Shown: positions 18,294-26,530, counted from the stretch's first letter. The stretch is DNA of 33,789 nt from Acidimicrobiales bacterium (GCA_035533095.1 DATLUM010000119.1:1-33789); one strand, 5' to 3'. Made by a program: numbers and translations. The notes: generated from the sequence alone by a model not told the origin.

Positions 18294-20036
18294 CTAGCAG
18301 GCGTAGTCGAGGTCGTACGCCGAAGCCGGAGGTGGATACGCTCCGGCGAAGCTGCCGGTGTAGCCGTACTGCACGTACTTGACCTTGCCACCGGCGAACG
18401 CCTCTGACGGGTCGGCGCAGAACGACGTGGCCGTATAACCCGGGCCGCTTAGGCTGCCGGCACCAGGAACCCACAGGTCGATGCCCGGGATGACCATCCC
18501 TGCGGTGATCGCGTTCCACTGGGTCGCGTTCGAGTAGATGCCCACCGACGGTCCGCTGTCGCGCAGCGCGTCGAGCGCGCCCTCGATGACGAGCCGGTTG
18601 ACACCAGCACCCGTCCAGCCGGAGCCCTTCTCGACGTCCATCCACCACTTGGTCGGATGAACGCCAACCGAATTCGAGTACCTCACCCACTGCAGCGCGT
18701 AGTTCCACCCGTAGTTGAAAGCGATGCACGGGGCCTCACCGGGATGGCAGGCGCCGGCTGGTCCGTTGAGGGCCGCTGGAGGTGCAGGGAACGGAACCCC
18801 GTCCATGTAGATGTAGGCCTGCATGTTGGGTCCTGCCCAGGCGGCCTCGGCGGTGTAGCAGGGGTTGGGCCCCCCGTAGAACGTGCCGCCGCTCACCTGG
18901 ACCACGGCGATAGGCGTCCGCGCCGCAGGAATGCTCCCGCACTGGTAGTTGGAGATGTCCATCCCAGTGGTACCCGCCGGTGTGGGCGCTGGGACTGTGC
19001 TCGCCAGGGCGAGCGGAGCCGGGACTGGAGCGGGGGCCGGCGCCGGTGCCGGCGCGACGGCGCTGCCGAGATAGGTCGCGTCGCCGAATGTGAACACGCC
19101 GCCGTCGGAACCGGTGAGCCAGTAGCCGTGGCCGGAAAGCGTGGGTGCCATCCCGACGATTTGGCCACCGAGGTGCCGGCCGGCCAAGGAGCCGAAGTAC
19201 TGGGCGTCACCGAAGGTGAAGACGCCGCCATCCGACCCCACGAGCCAGTAGCCGTCGCCCGTGGGCGTCGAAGCGATCCCGACGATGCCGCCACCGAGAT
19301 GCTGGCCGGCGAGAGAACCGAGGTACGGAGCGTTGAAGGCGAACACCCCGCCATCTGAGCCCACGAGCCAGTAGCCACCGGTGATCGGGTCTACGGCGAT
19401 GCCGGCGATGTCCCCGTTCAGATGCTGGCCGGCGACCGATCCGTAGTACGGGGTGTTGAAGGAAAAGACGCCACCGTCGGCGGCCGCCAGCAGATATCCG
19501 CCGTCCAGCGGGTCCGAGGCAATCGCAGTGACGGGAGCGTTCAGGCGTTGCGACGACGCCGACCCGTAGAACGGTGCGTTCAATGCGAACACCCCACCGT
19601 CCGAACCGGCGAGCCACAGGCCGCCCGACGTCGTCTGCGCGGCACCGACGATCCTGCCGTTCAGCATGTGACCGAGCATGGTCCCCGGGTCGTTGCCGGC
19701 AAAGGAGTAGACACCGCCGGCGCTGCCGGCCAACCGGTAGCCACCGTCGCTGGTCGCCACGATCGAGGAGATAGGCCGATCGGGCACGTTCTGAATCGAC
19801 CGCGCAGCGAGATTCGCCGGCAATGGCGCCAACTGCGGCCCGTCAGACGTGTTCTGCGACGACCCCTGGGTAACGCATCTTGCGATGGGCCCCTTGCAGT
19901 TCTCGATGACAGGCATCGCCGATGCTGGTGGAACTGCGAAGGCCGTTACACCGCCGAGGGCACCTACTGCGGAGATCCCCACGAGGACCCCGCCGCTCGC
20001 CGCGCGCGACTTGGCGCGGCCTGACTTCTTGGACAT
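18294..20036 (-). CDS. Secreted six-repeat propeller-like protein with GH25-like domain
   Basis: From ATG 20036 the protein has 580 residues. A basic start (MSKKSGRAKSR) and hydrophobic run ending PPASA form a signal peptide. Six copies of a roughly 42-residue repeat with core GYWLVGSDGGVFTF lie at about 85-320; they could form a beta-propeller. A Pro/Ala linker leads to residues 358-580, which begin GMDISNYQ and contain WWMDVEKGSGW. A D near the start (D360) plus a D-x-E pair (D467, E469) is the arrangement of GH25 muramidases and the related DUF1906/Rv2525c group, so a cell-wall glycan role is plausible. It is the last leftward gene, 167 bases after the eCIS-linked genes, and may have its own promoter. 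Confidence 0.82.
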   Translation of the reverse strand: MSKKSGRAKSRAASGGVLVGISAVGALGGVTAFAVPPASAMPVIENCKGPIARCVTQGSSQNTSDGPQLAPLPANLAARSIQNVPDRPISSIVATSDGGYRLAGSAGGVYSFAGNDPGTMLGHMLNGRIVGAAQTTSGGLWLAGSDGGVFALNAPFYGSASSQRLNAPVTAIASDPLDGGYLLAAADGGVFSFNTPYYGSVAGQHLNGDIAGIAVDPITGGYWLVGSDGGVFAFNAPYLGSLAGQHLGGGIVGIASTPTGDGYWLVGSDGGVFTFGDAQYFGSLAGRHLGGQIVGMAPTLSGHGYWLTGSDGGVFTFGDATYLGSAVAPAPAPAPAPVPAPLALASTVPAPTPAGTTGMDISNYQCGSIPAARTPIAVVQVSGGTFYGGPNPCYTAEAAWAGPNMQAYIYMDGVPFPAPPAALNGPAGACHPGEAPCIAFNYGWNYALQWVRYSNSVGVHPTKWWMDVEKGSGWTGAGVNRLVIEGALDALRDSGPSVGIYSNATQWNAITAGMVIPGIDLWVPGAGSLSGPGYTATSFCADPSEAFAGGKVKYVQYGYTGSFAGAYPPPASAYDLDYAC

Positions 20037-20203
20037 CCTTCCTTCCCGCCCCTCAAGGACCGACCCCGAGGCAGAGCAGGAGAAAAGGTAACGATGCCGG
20101 ATCAGGAGGCCATCAACGGGAAAACAACTCTCCCCCGATACACAACCGACGATTGCGACAACAAGTATCAAACGGTCGCGCCGCCCGTGTTCCTCTTGTA
20201 CCG
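20037..20203 (-). promoter_or_regulatory. Leader/intergenic region before the GH25-like gene
   Basis: The 167-base gap is somewhat A/T-richer than its surroundings (20110-20170). It must hold the end of the propeller/PKD transcript and probably a promoter for the next gene. AAGGAAGG lies directly before ATG 20036 as ribosome-binding sequence. I see only a four-pair hairpin after the upstream stop and no certain -35/-10 pair. It does not match the c-di-AMP riboswitch that often precedes actinobacterial wall hydrolases. Confidence 0.3.
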
Positions 20204-22051
20204 CTACGGGCCTTCCGTCCTGAAGAGGTAACTCCCGTCCTCCCCCCCGGGTTCCGCGGTGCCGGGCACCACCAGGAACGGCGCCTGCGCCTGCGGGCTC
20301 GTCGCGGAAACCGCGAATCGCGGACCGAGCACGTCTGGAACGAGGATCGGCAGGATCGTCGGCGGTAGGTTGCCGCCCGCGTCGGAGGTGATCACGACCG
20401 ACCCGGTCGACACCGACCACGAGATGGTGATCGGTGTGTTTGCGGGGAATCCCGATCCGGTGACGGTGACGAGCGTTCCGGGTGGCCCGAGAGCGGGGTT
20501 CAGCGTGAGCGTCGGGGTGCCGGGCGCTGGCACCGCTGTCGTCGTCGTGGTCGACCCCGGCGCGGCCACCGACACTACGCGTGATGTCCGAGCCGAGTTG
20601 TCGGCGCGCCTGAACGGTGTCTGGCCGGGACCGTTCACGGAGAACCCGGTGAGGAACACCGCCGGCGGGATCGACGTGCCCGCGGAGTCCGTCTCGGTGA
20701 GCGTGACCTTGTAGTTCCCGGGTGTCGCGTAGACGTGGCTCGCTTGCGATGTGGCGGTCGCAGTGCCGTGCCCGTCCCCGAAGTCCCAGGTGAAGTTGTT
20801 CACCGACCCGTAGGCGACTGAGGAGCCCCCGGCGTCGAACGATGTCGGCGTTCCCGACGCGCCGGGTATCGCCGAGAACGAAGCGACCGGTGCCTGGTCG
20901 GGGGTTATCGCCAGCTTCTCGGGCCCAGTGAGCGTGCCAAAGCCGGTCCCGAGGTGCGTTGCGTTCCCGAGTACCAGAGACGGAGCGGCGAGCGTATAGA
21001 CGATCGTGTCGCCCGTCGCTGAGTCGGTACCGGCAACGACAAGGGTCGATCCGTCAGGCGAAAGAGCCTGAGTGGCAGCACCTCCCGCGCTGGGCAGCTG
21101 GCGAAGGGTACCTGGCACGCCTGTTGATGGCGAGAATGACTGGACACCTTGACTGCCCGTGACGTAGAGAGTCTGACCCTCGGGACTGACTGTGATGCTC
21201 GTTGGAACGAACGACAGAGGCTGCGGGGACCAGGACGGCACCTCACCCGCCTTCAGTGGTAATGGGAGCGCTAGCACCCAACCATTGGGCGAGCTAGTCG
21301 GAGTACCTGCAGAGATCGCGTAGAGCATATCGCCGGATGGCGCCACGGCGATGTCGACGATGCTGCCCACGTGGTCGAAGTTGTAGGTCGAGGACTGAGT
21401 CGGATTCGTAACGGAAAGAGCTGTGATGCCTCCGAGTCTCCCTGCCGTGCCAGATACGAAGAGGGTCGACCCATCGGGAGATATCGCGATCGCGGCCGGT
21501 ATCGTCACCCCACCTATCCCGGAAGTGAGTTGGGAGTCGATTGGTGGTGACGTCGAGATCCCAACTGTGTCGATACTGTTGCTGTACACGCCGCTGCTTT
21601 GGTTATAGGTGGACTCGAGAACGTATGCCCGCGAGGAATCCGTGGGATCTGCTGCGATCCCGATGGGGTTGTTGGCGGTGTTCGTCCGCGAAGTCGTCCG
21701 GCTGGCAACGTCTTCGACCGCGATCAACGGAAGAAACGCGCGTATGGTCGCTGTTGGGGGAAGCAACCCGTAGACAACCTTGGACGCGGTCGGGTTGATC
21801 GCGACGGAAGCCACGCCCGAACCGAGAGTGCCGGACGCGACTGGAGCCGCACCCCCGGCCTGTAGGGAAGAAAGGTTGAACTGGTCGTAGGGACCGTTGT
21901 TCGACGATCCGGGGCCGCCGACGAACACCTGCGGCGAAGCGCCAGTCGGGTTGGCCGACGCACGACCACCGCCGCCGACCACGCCGACCAGTGACATCCC
22001 CGTCGCCACGACGGCGACCGAAGCAGCCGCTACCGGCCAGCGCCGTTTCAC
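20204..22051 (-). CDS. Secreted propeller-like protein with PKD and Ig/IPT-like domains
   Basis: I start this at GTG 22051, whose GTGA overlaps the stop of the upstream gene; the protein is then 615 residues. The first residues (VKRRWPV then a hydrophobic run to GRASA) form a signal peptide. Residues about 40-370 contain repeated IAISPDGSTLFVSG-type strands typical of seven-bladed/YVTN propellers. A PKD domain with WDFGDGHG lies at about 385-470. After a Thr-rich linker, residues 505-600 look like an IPT/TIG immunoglobulin fold (GPPGTLVTVTGSGFP). It is secreted or surface-bound with adhesive domains. Translational coupling to the Ig-like membrane protein suggests they act together at the envelope. 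An earlier ATG at 22105 would lie inside the upstream gene and precede the signal sequence. Confidence 0.8.
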   Translation of the reverse strand: MKRRWPVAAASVAVVATGMSLVGVVGGGGRASANPTGASPQVFVGGPGSSNNGPYDQFNLSSLQAGGAAPVASGTLGSGVASVAINPTASKVVYGLLPPTATIRAFLPLIAVEDVASRTTSRTNTANNPIGIAADPTDSSRAYVLESTYNQSSGVYSNSIDTVGISTSPPIDSQLTSGIGGVTIPAAIAISPDGSTLFVSGTAGRLGGITALSVTNPTQSSTYNFDHVGSIVDIAVAPSGDMLYAISAGTPTSSPNGWVLALPLPLKAGEVPSWSPQPLSFVPTSITVSPEGQTLYVTGSQGVQSFSPSTGVPGTLRQLPSAGGAATQALSPDGSTLVVAGTDSATGDTIVYTLAAPSLVLGNATHLGTGFGTLTGPEKLAITPDQAPVASFSAIPGASGTPTSFDAGGSSVAYGSVNNFTWDFGDGHGTATATSQASHVYATPGNYKVTLTETDSAGTSIPPAVFLTGFSVNGPGQTPFRRADNSARTSRVVSVAAPGSTTTTTAVPAPGTPTLTLNPALGPPGTLVTVTGSGFPANTPITISWSVSTGSVVITSDAGGNLPPTILPILVPDVLGPRFAVSATSPQAQAPFLVVPGTAEPGGEDGSYLFRTEGP

Positions 22052-23280
22052 GACCCGGCGAGGCTTCCCGCGTAGTAGATGGCCGGCGTGCAGGCCCCCG
22101 GGCAACCCGACACGACCAGTTGCATCTGGTTCCCCGCCGCGAAGACGGTCGGAGTGATCCAGTGGTAGTCGAGGTCACGGAAGTTCGCGAGAGACCACTG
22201 CATGAGTGGTACGCCGTTGCGGGCCAGGATCAGCGTGCCGGTGTCGCCGTTCGGGTTCTCGACGAGCAGGTCGGTCATCTGAAGGGTCTTGCCGGTCGGC
22301 ACGGTGTAGACGACCTGCGTTCCGTTCCCGGAGGCTTGGGCGCTGCCGTTGATCGACTGGGCGCTCGACGCGGTCGATGACCCACCGGTCCCGCTCGCCG
22401 GCGGAGTCGTCACCGCCGTCGAACCGCCACTCTTGGATCCGCCGCCTCCGCCGGATGTCGCGGGTGCGACCACTCCGGCTGCTGTCAGCTGCTTCTTCAC
22501 CTGGTCCTTAGCCGTCGAACGGATCTGTGGCTTTAAGAGCACGAACCAGAGGAGCACGAGTAGGGCAATCAGCGCGACGAGGGCCGCCAGCGCAGCCAGC
22601 AGCCACCTCGGCAGCAGTGGCCCTTGCGTCATGGAGCCGTCGATCGGCAGCACAGCGGGGTGAGGGCCGACCTCGTCCTCGGGAACGGTGAGCGTCGTGG
22701 TGAACGGCAGAGTCTGGGCGGGGCCGCGCCAGAACCGCTTCAGTGGTCGGAGAGTCGCCCGCACGAAGACCGTCTCTCCCGGCTGGACCGTCACCGCCGC
22801 AGGCCTGAACGCGAACGCCAACGCGCCACGCGGATCGCTCCCGCTGACACCCGCGACGTAGGGACAGTTCGACCGGTTGTCGACAGCCAGCCGCGTCCTG
22901 CCCCTCAGACCGCCGCGCGTGATCCGGGGGACCAACTCGGCCCCGACCGCGCTGAAAGGCGCAACGTTCAGGGACGCCTCCTCGACGACGCTCCCGTCTG
23001 GGTCCTCGGACGACGCAACCCGGATGCCGAGCGGCATGGCACCCGCCGCCGACGCGGGCTCGCGCGGCGCCAACACCACGACGCTCACCGTTCCCGAAGC
23101 CTGCGGGAACAACGAGATCGTCTCAGGGCTGAACGACACCCACTGCGATCCCCCTCCCAGAGCTTCGAAGGAGAATCGGTCGACGACCGTCCCGGTGTTA
23201 CGGATCTGAAGGGTAAGAGTCGACGGTCTACCCGGTTCCACGTCGATATTGGAACTCGACAGCTGAGCGACTGCACCCAT
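22048..23280 (-). CDS. eCIS-linked single-pass membrane protein with Ig-like N-terminal domain
   Basis: The 410-residue protein begins with no signal peptide. Residues 1-110 form an Ig-like/NEW3-type fold (VEPGRPSTLTLQIRNTGTVVDRF), with a second similar domain at about 110-215. A strong transmembrane helix follows at about 226-250. After a Gly/Ser/Thr linker, the last 90 residues (YTVPTGKTLQMTDLLVENP) look like a small beta-sandwich with a cysteine pair in SGCPGAC, suggesting an oxidising outside location. With the N-terminal part inside, the Ig domains would be cytoplasmic, which is unusual. GGAGG lies eight bases before ATG 23280. I recall similar proteins annotated vaguely as 'hydrolytic' in actinobacterial eCIS loci, but no catalytic motif is visible. 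Confidence 0.72.
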   Translation of the reverse strand: MGAVAQLSSSNIDVEPGRPSTLTLQIRNTGTVVDRFSFEALGGGSQWVSFSPETISLFPQASGTVSVVVLAPREPASAAGAMPLGIRVASSEDPDGSVVEEASLNVAPFSAVGAELVPRITRGGLRGRTRLAVDNRSNCPYVAGVSGSDPRGALAFAFRPAAVTVQPGETVFVRATLRPLKRFWRGPAQTLPFTTTLTVPEDEVGPHPAVLPIDGSMTQGPLLPRWLLAALAALVALIALLVLLWFVLLKPQIRSTAKDQVKKQLTAAGVVAPATSGGGGGSKSGGSTAVTTPPASGTGGSSTASSAQSINGSAQASGNGTQVVYTVPTGKTLQMTDLLVENPNGDTGTLILARNGVPLMQWSLANFRDLDYHWITPTVFAAGNQMQLVVSGCPGACTPAIYYAGSLAGS

Positions 23281-23353
23281 GTGAAGGACCTCCGCGTTAC
23301 CTATCGCCGGATGGACTAAACGTGCCTTGTTCGATTCACTGTTCGAGAAGAAA

Positions 23354-23387
23354 TGTCCGATAGGACAGCCGGGTCTCCTATCGGAAC
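23354..23387 (-). terminator. Hairpin between the basic protein gene and the Ig-like membrane gene
   Basis: CCGATAGGA (23357-23365) and TCCTATCGG (23376-23384) form a perfect 9-bp stem with a 10-base loop, extendable by TGT/ACA pairs with one bulged base. It overlaps the stop codon of the basic Ala/Lys protein gene. On the leftward transcript it is followed by ACATTTCTTC, only a weak U-run, so it may attenuate rather than end transcription, or protect the upstream message. It sits in a 97-base gap, the largest within this leftward cluster apart from the one before the GH25-like gene. Confidence 0.6.
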
Positions 23388-24100
23388 ATCCTGGCGAAGC
23401 GCAACGCCGGAGCGGCCTTCTTGGCCACCGGTGCAGCGCCCTTCACGGCCTTTGCTACCGGCGCCGCGCGACTCTTCAAAAGGTTGATGCCCGGCGCCGC
23501 TCGTCCCTTCAACGCCTTGACGTCCGCCCCGGCTGCCCCCTTCGCTCGCACGAGGACGCTCTTGGCCGGCACCGCTGCCTTCTGCAGGGCTGCCCTCTCC
23601 GCTGCGGCGGCCTTCTTCGCTTCGGCGGCAAGGTTGCCGGCCTTGCTCTTCATCGGCGCGGCTGCGCTACCGAGATTGGCGGCTGCCTTCTGCTTCACCG
23701 CCTTCGCCGCGCTCTTGGCTGCCTGGAGCTCCTTCATGGCCGAGGTCGCCCCAGGCGTTGCCGCCCCTTTCCCGCGCACCAGGACGCTCTTCGCCCCCTG
23801 AGCCCGGCTAGCAGCAAGCTTCTTCGCGTTGAGGGACTTCGCCGCGAGCTTCTTGGCGTCCGCTTTCGCCGGCGCCGGCAGTCGGGGCGCTTGGAGCTTC
23901 GGAGGCTTGGGAACCTTCAGCCTCGGTACCGCTGGCTTCTTCAGCGCCAGCGGACCGCCGACCCCCCGGATGAGCACGCTCTTGGCCGGCGCCGCGAGCG
24001 ATTTGGCCCGTGGAACGACGAGCTTCTCTACCGCGCCGGCGGCGATCGTCCCGGCGACCGGGACCGCCATGGACGCGCCGGCGCGAACGGAGGGCTTCAA
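23378..24100 (-). CDS. Very basic Ala/Lys-rich protein with AKSVLxR motifs
   Basis: The 240-residue protein belongs to no family I recognise. By my count it has about 50 Lys/Arg against 6 Asp/Glu, no Cys, Trp or Tyr, and only two Phe near the end. Three copies of AKSVL[I/V]R lie at 39-45, 103-109 and 179-185; Lys/Ala helical stretches and Pro-rich spacers separate them. The C-terminus repeats RAAPxxxxxK-like units. It resembles linker-histone tails in composition, so nucleic-acid binding or binding to an acidic partner is possible. Start: TTG 24100, overlapping the upstream stop as TTGA, or ATG 24070; neither has a good ribosome site, though coupling favours the first. Its position in the eCIS operon suggests a particle-linked or cargo-linked role (inference). 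Confidence 0.7.
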   Translation of the reverse strand: MKPSVRAGASMAVPVAGTIAAGAVEKLVVPRAKSLAAPAKSVLIRGVGGPLALKKPAVPRLKVPKPPKLQAPRLPAPAKADAKKLAAKSLNAKKLAASRAQGAKSVLVRGKGAATPGATSAMKELQAAKSAAKAVKQKAAANLGSAAAPMKSKAGNLAAEAKKAAAAERAALQKAAVPAKSVLVRAKGAAGADVKALKGRAAPGINLLKSRAAPVAKAVKGAAPVAKKAAPALRFARMFR

Positions 24101-25713
24101 CTCTTGCTGAAGAGCTCGACTTCGGTGAGCGCTGCGTTCTGCCCCTGGGACGACGCGTACACCGACTCGATGGTGACGGTCAGCGACGTCACCTTCTTGG
24201 CACTCACGCCGAACGATTGGAACGACGCGGTGTCCTCGAGCGTGATCGACTTCGAGTACGGCGCAGTTCCCCCGTTGAAGGTCACGAGGATCACCTTGGG
24301 ACGGGGCTCGCTGAGGTAGGCGTTGGGCGTGTCGTTGTCACCGTTTATGACACCGAACTTGTCGATGTTCGTGGCCGCCTGCAACGTGATCGTCAGAGTC
24401 GAGCCGACACCCGAGTTCGGGCTCGCCGTCTCCCAAGTGGTGTTGCTCGCATTGTCGATCGCGTTGCCCGCCGGGTGACCGGGCGCCGCGGACGTCGCCG
24501 TCGCCCCCACCGGGTGGACCGGGTTGTAAGTGGTGTGGATCGCGTTCTTGACGTCGTGGTACCACGTACTGAAACGATGCTTGATCGTCTTGCTGAAGGG
24601 CCCGACGAAGGTCAAGATCAAGAACACGACTATCGCCAGCGCGACGATCTTCGTCACCCAACTCGATATCCACCCGCCGCCGGCGCCGCCGAACGCACGC
24701 CGCCTCATGCGAGGCCGCTCTCCCGCCGCACGCACCTTCCGCTTGCGCAGCCGCAGCCACAACCGCTTGTACCAGGGCGGCACGAACACGACGGCCTGCT
24801 GCAGCGACGCACCACAGCGCCGGCAGAACTTGCGAACCGGGTCGTTGCCGTCGCCGCACTGACCGCAGATCAGGTCACCGGGATTGATGACTCTCTGCGG
24901 CGAAGGCTTCGGCTTGGGCGCGGGACGTGCCCGGGCAGCAGTCGGTTTGACCGCTTCGGGCTGGACAGCACCCGGTGCCACCGGGCCTGTAGGGGCCGCC
25001 GGTTCGGCCGGTGGGGCGGCAGGGGCGGCGCTCGAACCAGCGCTCGGGCCTGTGGTCGCCGGCGCCGAGCTCACCGGCGCCGAACTCGCAGCGGGAGCCT
25101 GGATTGTCGGGGGGGTCGAGGTACCCGCACCGGCGGATGGCGAGGAGGCGGCGGGGCTCGCGCTGTGGGGCGCGCTCGCCGGCCGCTCGACCACCGGTGG
25201 CGGTGTTGAGATGATGGGGGTCTTCTCCACCGGCTCGGCGACTCTGGCGGCCGGCGCGACGACGGACGTGTCCTCCGCCGCCGGTGTCGTGACCGCAGGC
25301 GCGGATGTCGTCGCCGTGCCGCCAGCCGAAGAGGTCGCGGCGGGCGCCGCGGACACGGCCGGCGCTGAGGCTGCAGGCGCTGACGACGGGAGGGGCGCCG
25401 ATACCGGACCCGGTGTCACCACCGCCGGTTCCGGCTCCGCTTCGGGCTCTGCGACCGCCACGGCCGTGGGCTCTTCCGCCACGCCACCGCCAGAGCTGCC
25501 GGTGCGGGACTCGCCCACACCGACGATGCGCTCTTTTACCCGCTCGAACAACCCCGCCTCGACGGCCGGCTCCGGTTCTGGCTCCGGCTCCGGCTCGGGG
25601 GCCGGCTCTTCTACCGCCTGTTTCTCGCCGGCCCACTCGAGGAAGGCAGCGCACGACCCGCAGAACGTGTCGCTGTCCTCATTCTCGAAGCCGCACTTGG
25701 TGCAGATGATCAA
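24097..25713 (-). CDS. Zinc-ribbon, transmembrane, discoidin-like envelope protein linked to eCIS
   Basis: The 538-residue protein has an N-terminal zinc ribbon (C4, C7, C18, C21), an EPEPEP run, a long Ala/Pro/Ser/Thr linker (about 50-275), a second zinc ribbon (C283, C286, C297, C300), a basic patch, one transmembrane helix at about 353-372 and an outer C-terminal domain (about 400-538). The last contains NAIDNASNTTWET, as in F5/8 type C or NADase-type glycan-binding domains. The basic residues before the helix place the zinc ribbons in the cytoplasm and the sugar-binding domain outside. This layout recalls, from memory, the membrane protein CisA that attaches contractile particles to the membrane in Streptomyces. 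The ATG overlaps the upstream tail protein I stop by four bases, so it is made together with the baseplate. Confidence 0.8.
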   Translation of the reverse strand: MIICTKCGFENEDSDTFCGSCAAFLEWAGEKQAVEEPAPEPEPEPEPEPAVEAGLFERVKERIVGVGESRTGSSGGGVAEEPTAVAVAEPEAEPEPAVVTPGPVSAPLPSSAPAASAPAVSAAPAATSSAGGTATTSAPAVTTPAAEDTSVVAPAARVAEPVEKTPIISTPPPVVERPASAPHSASPAASSPSAGAGTSTPPTIQAPAASSAPVSSAPATTGPSAGSSAAPAAPPAEPAAPTGPVAPGAVQPEAVKPTAARARPAPKPKPSPQRVINPGDLICGQCGDGNDPVRKFCRRCGASLQQAVVFVPPWYKRLWLRLRKRKVRAAGERPRMRRRAFGGAGGGWISSWVTKIVALAIVVFLILTFVGPFSKTIKHRFSTWYHDVKNAIHTTYNPVHPVGATATSAAPGHPAGNAIDNASNTTWETASPNSGVGSTLTITLQAATNIDKFGVINGDNDTPNAYLSEPRPKVILVTFNGGTAPYSKSITLEDTASFQSFGVSAKKVTSLTVTIESVYASSQGQNAALTEVELFSKS

Positions 25714-26528
25714 CCCGAGGGCTCCTTCCCTTCCGAAGACCCCTCCCCGGCGTCCTCGTCCCGTTCGTCCTCGCTGGTCGGCCCGGGCGCAGCAAGCTCG
25801 ACCTTCTCCGATCCTGGCAGATCGATGGCACCCGGAGCGGAATCATCCGCCTCTCCGCCATCGCCTGCCCCCGCCTCCGCCGCGGGCTTTGATTCAGTGG
25901 CCTCCGCCACCACCTTGCCGGCGGCGCTGAGGATCTCCACCTTGAACACGACGTGCGCCGGGCGCGACGCCGCGACGATCCGCTCCACGGTCCCGATGCT
26001 CAAAGAGTCGGGGTCGTCGACAGGCAGCCGCACCGTCAACGAGGCATCGCTCGTGCCCGTAAATGCCGTGTCGGCGGTCTGCGACCACTCGCATCCGCCG
26101 CTGTCCACGATCTCGGGTGTGGTGCCGGCGTAGAGCGCCACGTGCGCGGCGAGTCCGGCGGCTGTGCCCCGCACCCTGTAGATGCCCACCGCCTCGTCGA
26201 TGAGACGGCGCCGGCGATCCAACGGCCATCTCTCGTCGACATCGACGCCGACCCAGCTGGCAAGCCAGTCGACGAAATCGTCGGGCGTCAGGTCGTTGTC
26301 GAGGTACGAGTCCCAGCAGTCGATCGTGGCGAAGACGGGAGCGAGCACTTCGTCGAGGCCTTGCGTGAACCGCACGCAGAAGTCGTCCTCCTGCAGCAGC
26401 GACGGCAGCTCCTCCGACAGGGGGCGGGCCACGCCGAGACCTGGGGTGGTACCCCGGCCGGGCTCGGGGACCACGACGGTCGACTGGCCCCGCGGGCTCG
26501 GGAGCGACGATGCCTCGATGACGGCCAT
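25710..26528 (-). CDS. eCIS baseplate tail protein I (Afp12-like) with acidic tail
   Basis: The 272-residue protein matches phage P2 tail protein I and its eCIS counterparts, which form the outer baseplate wedge arms. The core spans about 35-200, including FTQGLDEVLAPVFATIDCW, LTPDDFVDWLASWVGVD and the RRRRLIDEAVGIYRVRGT segment that is a family hallmark. From about 206 onward the sequence is disordered and acidic, with 19 Asp/Glu against 4 Lys/Arg by my count. This extension is not part of the usual fold. The start ATG 26528 lies two bases after the baseplate J stop, and the end overlaps the zinc-ribbon gene by four bases. Confidence 0.88.
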   Translation of the reverse strand: MAVIEASSLPSPRGQSTVVVPEPGRGTTPGLGVARPLSEELPSLLQEDDFCVRFTQGLDEVLAPVFATIDCWDSYLDNDLTPDDFVDWLASWVGVDVDERWPLDRRRRLIDEAVGIYRVRGTAAGLAAHVALYAGTTPEIVDSGGCEWSQTADTAFTGTSDASLTVRLPVDDPDSLSIGTVERIVAASRPAHVVFKVEILSAAGKVVAEATESKPAAEAGAGDGGEADDSAPGAIDLPGSEKVELAAPGPTSEDERDEDAGEGSSEGKEPSG

Positions 26529-26530
26529 CG

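Noticed and set aside
20037-20203. c-di-AMP (ydaO-type) riboswitch before the GH25-like gene
   Set aside because: None of the conserved riboswitch blocks could be found in the leader.
20037-20420. Upstream extension of the GH25-like secreted protein
   Set aside because: It would run into the previous gene and bury the signal peptide; ATG 20036 gives a normal secretion signal.
24900-25640. Opposite-strand frame over the zinc-ribbon protein linker
   Set aside because: It is a mirror of the Ala/Pro/Ser-rich linker; the leftward frame has ribbons, membrane helix and operon overlaps.
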